A DNA stretch of 64,000 bases, from NCBI GenBank assembly GCA_947447465.1, contig CANFKE010000018.1:1-64000 (forward strand), given 5' to 3'. A program made the position numbers and the translations under genes. Positions 59,720-64,000 of this stretch are shown here, in pieces (within the stretch, counting starts at the first letter, position 1; each line of letters opens with the position of its first letter). This DNA comes from Chitinophagaceae bacterium (GTDB lineage Bacteria > Bacteroidota > Bacteroidia > Chitinophagales > Chitinophagaceae). Under the pieces are notes generated by a model. The model searched no databases, had not been told where the DNA came from, and worked only from the letters and a program-made list of their open reading frames with translations.

Positions 59720-61006
59720 TCATTTGTTTTCCAGCTTATTCAGCTTATCAGTAGCATCCTTCAGCTTATCAGCCTTATCCAATACAATGTATATCTGCTT
59801 CATACCTACTAATGTAGAGTGATATACTTCGTAGTCATTACCTTCTACCTTCTCCTTACCGGCATAAACGCTGGCAGCTTTTTCATATGGAGCAAGAGCC
59901 TTGTTGAACATAGCATCACGCTTTGCCTTAAGGTCTTCGTATTTCTTGTTATCAGCAGCAGAAGTACCTGTTATCAGATTCATCTGTTCGTTAAGATCAT
60001 ATCCCTGATTGTAATACACAGTACCCAATGCATTATTATAGTTAGCACTTTCTGGAGAAAGTTTAACTGCACGATTCAGAGATGCTTCAGACTTGGTCAT
60101 CAGCTCAGCAGCATTTGCCGGCTTCTTGTCCTTAGGATTAGCCAATGTCTGATACAGAATACCCAGATTATAATTAAGGTCAGCATTATTAGGCTCCTTA
60201 GCAACATCTTCTTCCATTTTCTTCAACAGATCCGCTGTCTTACCATTCTTCATCAAGGTATTCATTTCCATATTCTTGATGTTCGGATCTTCAGGGAATG
60301 CAGTACGAGCTTCAGTAGTAGCTGCAAGTTCTTCAGCTGCCATTTTATTGGCATTATCCCTATTGTACTTGTCATAAGACTCAAGTAAGATGATGTAATT
60401 ATCCTTGGTCTTACCAATTGGATTGGACTTGATGCTGTTGATCAATCTGATCACTTCCTCACTATTACCCATAGCATATGCGCAACGAGCCATTTGAGTT
60501 TCAGCACTGGCAGAAAGTGTATCGAACTTCTTGCCACCTACTCCGTCCATGAACTTTTCGAAACGTTTACCACCACCAAGGCTGTGGATCTTAACGGTAT
60601 TTTTAAGCAATTCCATTGATTCTGCATACTTCTTATCGTTATATGCATTGATACCATCGTTGTAATACATGATAGCACCATAGAACAAAACCGGGTTCAC
60701 CTCATCTACTTTATAGTCAGGCTTTACTTCTGCCAGCTTTATTAAAGCCTGCGCACCTTCTCTGTAAGGATTAGATGCCTTGTATTTATCTACCTGCTGC
60801 ATAGACATGTATATCTCTCCCTTTGCAAACAAGGTCTTTGGCTTACCCTGAGTTTCAGGATTAGTTGAAGCTCTGTCAATATCAGACTTTGCTTCTTCAA
60901 AGTTTTTGGTATTGAGGTTAGTAAGCGCAGAGGTAACATACTTATCCTGTGCGGTGCCGGCATACGTAAGCCCTACTGCTGCGATAACTAAAATTGCTTT
61001 TTTCAT
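59720..61006 (-). CDS. Exported tetratricopeptide repeat protein
   Basis: This 428-residue protein has a signal peptide (MKKAILVIAAVGLTYAGTAQ). Helical TPR-like repeats fill the rest. The clearest are at about 265-330 (EEDVAKEPNNADLNYNLGIL ... LNRAVKLSPESANYNNALG, two spans). The chain is rich in Lys, Asn and Ala. TPR proteins serve as scaffolds for protein complexes; no enzymatic role is suggested. It starts 44 nt after the gyrA stop and may be co-transcribed with it, ending at the strong hairpin at 59660. Confidence 0.85.
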   Translation of the reverse strand: MKKAILVIAAVGLTYAGTAQDKYVTSALTNLNTKNFEEAKSDIDRASTNPETQGKPKTLFAKGEIYMSMQQVDKYKASNPYREGAQALIKLAEVKPDYKVDEVNPVLFYGAIMYYNDGINAYNDKKYAESMELLKNTVKIHSLGGGKRFEKFMDGVGGKKFDTLSASAETQMARCAYAMGNSEEVIRLINSIKSNPIGKTKDNYIILLESYDKYNRDNANKMAAEELAATTEARTAFPEDPNIKNMEMNTLMKNGKTADLLKKMEEDVAKEPNNADLNYNLGILYQTLANPKDKKPANAAELMTKSEASLNRAVKLSPESANYNNALGTVYYNQGYDLNEQMNLITGTSAADNKKYEDLKAKRDAMFNKALAPYEKAASVYAGKEKVEGNDYEVYHSTLVGMKQIYIVLDKADKLKDATDKLNKLENK

Positions 61007-61050
61007 CTAAGTTTTATGTTAATTGTTACTGATTACTTTTATACTTCAAA

Positions 61051-63759
61051 TTACTCTTCTACTTCCGTTGCAGGCTCAGTGCCTGTTGCTGTTGTCTCTT
61101 CATCAGTACCCGATGCCTCAGTGTCTTCGCCCTCAGTATTATCATCATCATCCGAACCAACAACTGCCTGTTCCTTTATAGATGCAACGGCAGCTATTTT
61201 GTCTTTATTATCGATGTTGATCAACTTAACGCCTTGAGCAGTTCTGCCTGTTTCACGTATCTGATCTACCTTCATTCTTATCGTCACTCCTGACTCACAA
61301 GTAATGATCAGATCTTCTGTTTCATCAACTATCAATAATCCTACCAAAGGTCCTGTCTTGTCCGTAATATTCATGGTCTTAACACCCTTACCACCGCGGT
61401 TAGTGACCCTGTAAGACAATGCATATTTCTGCGGAACACCATTTTCATCATCTATCAATATCACATTACCCGCATCTTCAGCCTGCTCCTCACCTTCAGC
61501 CACTTCTATCTCCTCCACCTTCTTAAAGAATGGAGTACGCTTACCCATCCCCTTTTCTGAAACGACCAATATTTGTTTGGTCAATTCTTTCTTAGAGATA
61601 CAGATCATTCCTATCACCTCATCATTATTCTCATCAAGCTCTATGCCAAATACTCCGATGGCACCACGACCGGTAGGACGAACCTTCTCCTGAGGGAAGC
61701 AAACAGCACGACCTGAGCGGATAGCCATCATCACATAATCACTATCCTGAGTCAATGAAACATCTAGCAATTCATCACCTTCTTCTATGGTAATTGCATT
61801 GACACCTGTAGAACGCGGGCGACTGAAATCTTCAAGTTTGGTCTTTTTGATGATACCCTTCTTAGTACATAATACCAGGAAGTGACTATCAATGAATTCT
61901 TTATCTTCCAGCTTAGGCACATCAATTACCGTACGTATCTTATCGTCAGCAGGTATCTGCATCATGTTCTGTATCGCACGTCCTCTGCCATTCTTATCAC
62001 CTTCCGGTATCTCATATACCTTCAGCCAATAACAACGTCCCTTTTCGGTAAAGAACATCAAAGTGTGGTGGGTTGATGCCACGAACAAATGTTCGATGTA
62101 ATCTTCTTCACGTGTCTTGCCACCCATAGCTCCGCGACCACCGCGGCGCTGAGAACGATATTCATCAGCAGATGTGCGCTTGATGTAACCCAGATGAGAA
62201 ATAGTGATGATCACATCTTCTTTTTCTATCAGGTCCTCAATGCTCATTTCATCCGCCATATAGTGGATCTCACTCTTACGTTCATCACCAAACTTCTTCT
62301 GTATTTCCAACAGTTCATCTTTGATGATCTGGTAACGCTGATCTACATTATCCAATATACCTTGCAAATGCGCTATTAACTTCATCAACTCGGCATGCTC
62401 TTCAACGATCTTGTTGATCTCCATACCTGTCAAACGCTGTAAACGCAATTCCAGCACAGCTTTTGCCTGTATCTCGGTCATTCCGAATTGAGTGATCAAT
62501 CCATCCTTGGCAATATCAGGAGTCGTTGAATTACGGATCAAAGCAATGACCGCATCAAGATGATCCAAAGCTATCAGATATCCCTCAAGGATATGCGCAC
62601 GCTTCTTGGCTTCTCTCAACTCATACTCTGTTCTGCGCACTACAACTTCATGTCGGAATGCGATGAATTCAGAGATCAGATCTTTCAGGTTCAACGTACG
62701 TGGACGGCCATTGACCAATGCTACGTTATTGATACCGTAAGACTTCTGCAGCTCACTATATTTATAGAGTTGATTGATGATCACCTGTGCAACTGCATCG
62801 CGGCGGATCTCTACAACAATACGTGTACCTTCTTTATTTGATTCATTGGCAACGTGAGTAATACCATCGATCATTTTACTGTTTACCAGAAAACCTATCT
62901 TCTCGGTAAGAGCATCACGGTTTACCTGATAAGGTACTTCGGTTATTACGATAGTTTCTCTACCGTTCTTCTGTGTCTCTACATTTACCTTACCTCTCAA
63001 CACTACCCTTCCACGACCAGTAAGGAAACCTTGTTTGATACCTTCCACACCAAAGATGATACCACCTGTTGGAAAATCTGGTGCCTTTACATGCTTCATC
63101 AGATCTTCAATAGATATGTCTCTGTCGTCGATGTAGGCTATACAACCATCTATGACTTCGGTAAGATTGTGCGGCATCATATTGGTAGCCATACCTACGG
63201 CTATACCAGATGAACCATTGACCAGCAACTGCGGTATGCGTGTAGGCAAAACGGTAGGCTCTTCAAGACTATCATCAAAGTTCAGACTGAAATCGACTGT
63301 CTCTTTGTCAATATCTTCCATCATGGCCTCGCCCAGCTTATGCATACGTACCTCTGTATAACGCATAGCAGCCGGACCGTCACCATCAGCAGAACCGAAG
63401 TTACCCTGACCATCTACGACCATATATCTCATGCTCCATGGCTGCGCCATACGCACTATAGCATCGTAAACCGACGTATCACCGTGCGGGTGATACTTAC
63501 CCAATACTTCCCCTACTATACGGGCTGATTTCTTATGTGGCTTGTTGAACGTATTTCCTAACTCATGCATCGCAAACAATACCCTGCGGTGAACCGGTTT
63601 CAACCCGTCTCTTACATCGGGGAGCGCGCGACCAACTATAACAGACATAGAATAGTCTATATAGGCCGTTTTCATCTGCTCCTCAATATTTACCCGGACG
63701 ATCTTATCGTTCTCTTCAGGCGTTTCTTGCGGCAATAAATTATCGTTATTTTGATCCAT
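61051..63759 (-). CDS. gyrA: DNA gyrase subunit A
   Basis: This is the 902-residue GyrA. The winged-helix region contains the catalytic Tyr134 in AAMRYTE. The quinolone region reads HPHGDTSVYD (90-99), so the residue equivalent to E. coli Ser83 is Thr95, and Asp87 corresponds to Asp99. The C-terminal pinwheel domain has the GyrA box QRRGGRG, which allows DNA wrapping and identifies gyrase rather than ParC. A 40-residue acidic tail rich in Asp, Glu and Thr ends the protein, and an acidic insert (EEIEVAEGEEQAED) lies in the pinwheel. gyrB is not in the window. Confidence 0.97.
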   Translation of the reverse strand: MDQNNDNLLPQETPEENDKIVRVNIEEQMKTAYIDYSMSVIVGRALPDVRDGLKPVHRRVLFAMHELGNTFNKPHKKSARIVGEVLGKYHPHGDTSVYDAIVRMAQPWSMRYMVVDGQGNFGSADGDGPAAMRYTEVRMHKLGEAMMEDIDKETVDFSLNFDDSLEEPTVLPTRIPQLLVNGSSGIAVGMATNMMPHNLTEVIDGCIAYIDDRDISIEDLMKHVKAPDFPTGGIIFGVEGIKQGFLTGRGRVVLRGKVNVETQKNGRETIVITEVPYQVNRDALTEKIGFLVNSKMIDGITHVANESNKEGTRIVVEIRRDAVAQVIINQLYKYSELQKSYGINNVALVNGRPRTLNLKDLISEFIAFRHEVVVRRTEYELREAKKRAHILEGYLIALDHLDAVIALIRNSTTPDIAKDGLITQFGMTEIQAKAVLELRLQRLTGMEINKIVEEHAELMKLIAHLQGILDNVDQRYQIIKDELLEIQKKFGDERKSEIHYMADEMSIEDLIEKEDVIITISHLGYIKRTSADEYRSQRRGGRGAMGGKTREEDYIEHLFVASTHHTLMFFTEKGRCYWLKVYEIPEGDKNGRGRAIQNMMQIPADDKIRTVIDVPKLEDKEFIDSHFLVLCTKKGIIKKTKLEDFSRPRSTGVNAITIEEGDELLDVSLTQDSDYVMMAIRSGRAVCFPQEKVRPTGRGAIGVFGIELDENNDEVIGMICISKKELTKQILVVSEKGMGKRTPFFKKVEEIEVAEGEEQAEDAGNVILIDDENGVPQKYALSYRVTNRGGKGVKTMNITDKTGPLVGLLIVDETEDLIITCESGVTIRMKVDQIRETGRTAQGVKLINIDNKDKIAAVASIKEQAVVGSDDDDNTEGEDTEASGTDEETTATGTEPATEVEE

Positions 63760-63783
63760 AAATCACTCTTAAAAAAGGATGCG

Positions 63784-63791
63784 CAAATATA
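63784..63791 (-). promoter_or_regulatory. Predicted -7 element for gyrA
   Basis: The minus strand reads TATATTTG, a TAnnTTTG match, 24 nt upstream of the gyrA start. The remaining sequence to 64000 shows no gene I can support. Confidence 0.5.
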
Positions 63792-64000
63792 ACGTTTTCC
63801 ATAGGTATTTATGCCTTAAATATGCCCATAGGAGCACCTTTTCGGCCACTTGTTAATAACAGTGTGGATTACTTACAAAAACCGCTCTAAAAAAGGATTT
63901 TGGACTATGTTATAACAACAAATTATCTACGACAGGCCAACTACTTTTCGATACAACTCCGCATACTATAAAAGACGCAGTATCAATATCAAAACTTGGG

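Noticed and set aside
63792-64000. Partial gene entering from the right edge
   Set aside because: Open frames of about 30 codons exist on both strands, but none has a start or recognisable motif. Too little sequence to call.

Overview
The window looks like chromosomal DNA of a Bacteroidota bacterium, most likely in or near the Chitinophagales/Chitinophagaceae. The evidence is C-terminal type IX secretion (T9SS type A) sorting domains on several secreted proteins, Bacteroidota-type -7 promoter elements (TAnnTTTG) in front of many genes, phylum-typical families (DUF4476, DUF6428, HYC_CC_PP, a YbiT-like ABC-F), and moderate to low GC. I see no transposase, integrase, phage gene or CRISPR array.

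Layout. 0-5 kb: tRNA-Gly(GCC), ccmB, a TauE/SafE-moaD-moaE operon, a DUF4476 protein and a DUF58 protein. 5-24.6 kb: three giant paralogous T9SS-secreted proteins on the minus strand (1927, 1808 and about 2567 residues). They are built from beta-helix or GEVED front ends, 6-11 Ig-like (BIG2-type) repeats, four PKD/Ig-like repeats and a sorting domain. 24.55-25.94 kb: a noncoding island with GTGGCARAAA repeats in both orientations, a diverged 27-bp duplication and a small palindromic element. 25.9-32.5 kb: an ion and metalloid resistance block. It contains a CLC-F-type fluoride/proton antiporter behind a recognisable fluoride riboswitch, a divergent Gdx-type SMR exporter, a metallophosphoesterase, acr3, a DUF6428 gene, arsR with two near-identical operators, a CDF transporter, and then a queuosine-precursor transporter. 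32.5-48.3 kb: housekeeping genes, including an OmpA protein, RNase P RNA, tsaD-trmN6, a transaldolase-like enzyme, a GNAT, prolyl oligopeptidase, TamB, a glycosyltransferase and ribBA. 48.7-64 kb: an ABC-F ATPase with one degenerate nucleotide site, a HYC_CC_PP / T9SS / multicopper oxidase cluster, another T9SS Ig-like protein behind a LytTR-like operator, a serine hydrolase, accC, scpA, a TPR protein and gyrA.

How the parts work together. The fluoride aptamer sits directly after a predicted promoter and about 100 nt before the antiporter start, so it should switch the antiporter on when fluoride is present. In the ars block, ArsR probably represses both itself and the DUF6428-acr3-phosphoesterase unit through matching 20-bp operators that overlap their -7 elements. 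The giant proteins probably form long surface or extracellular fibres. Two of them share an almost identical segment of about 560 bp, which points to recent gene conversion. Most genes end at clear hairpin terminators, many shared by convergent pairs.

Limits. All family calls come from reading motifs by eye. No similarity search, folding program or GC-skew calculation was run. Residue ranges are approximate except for motifs that were counted.
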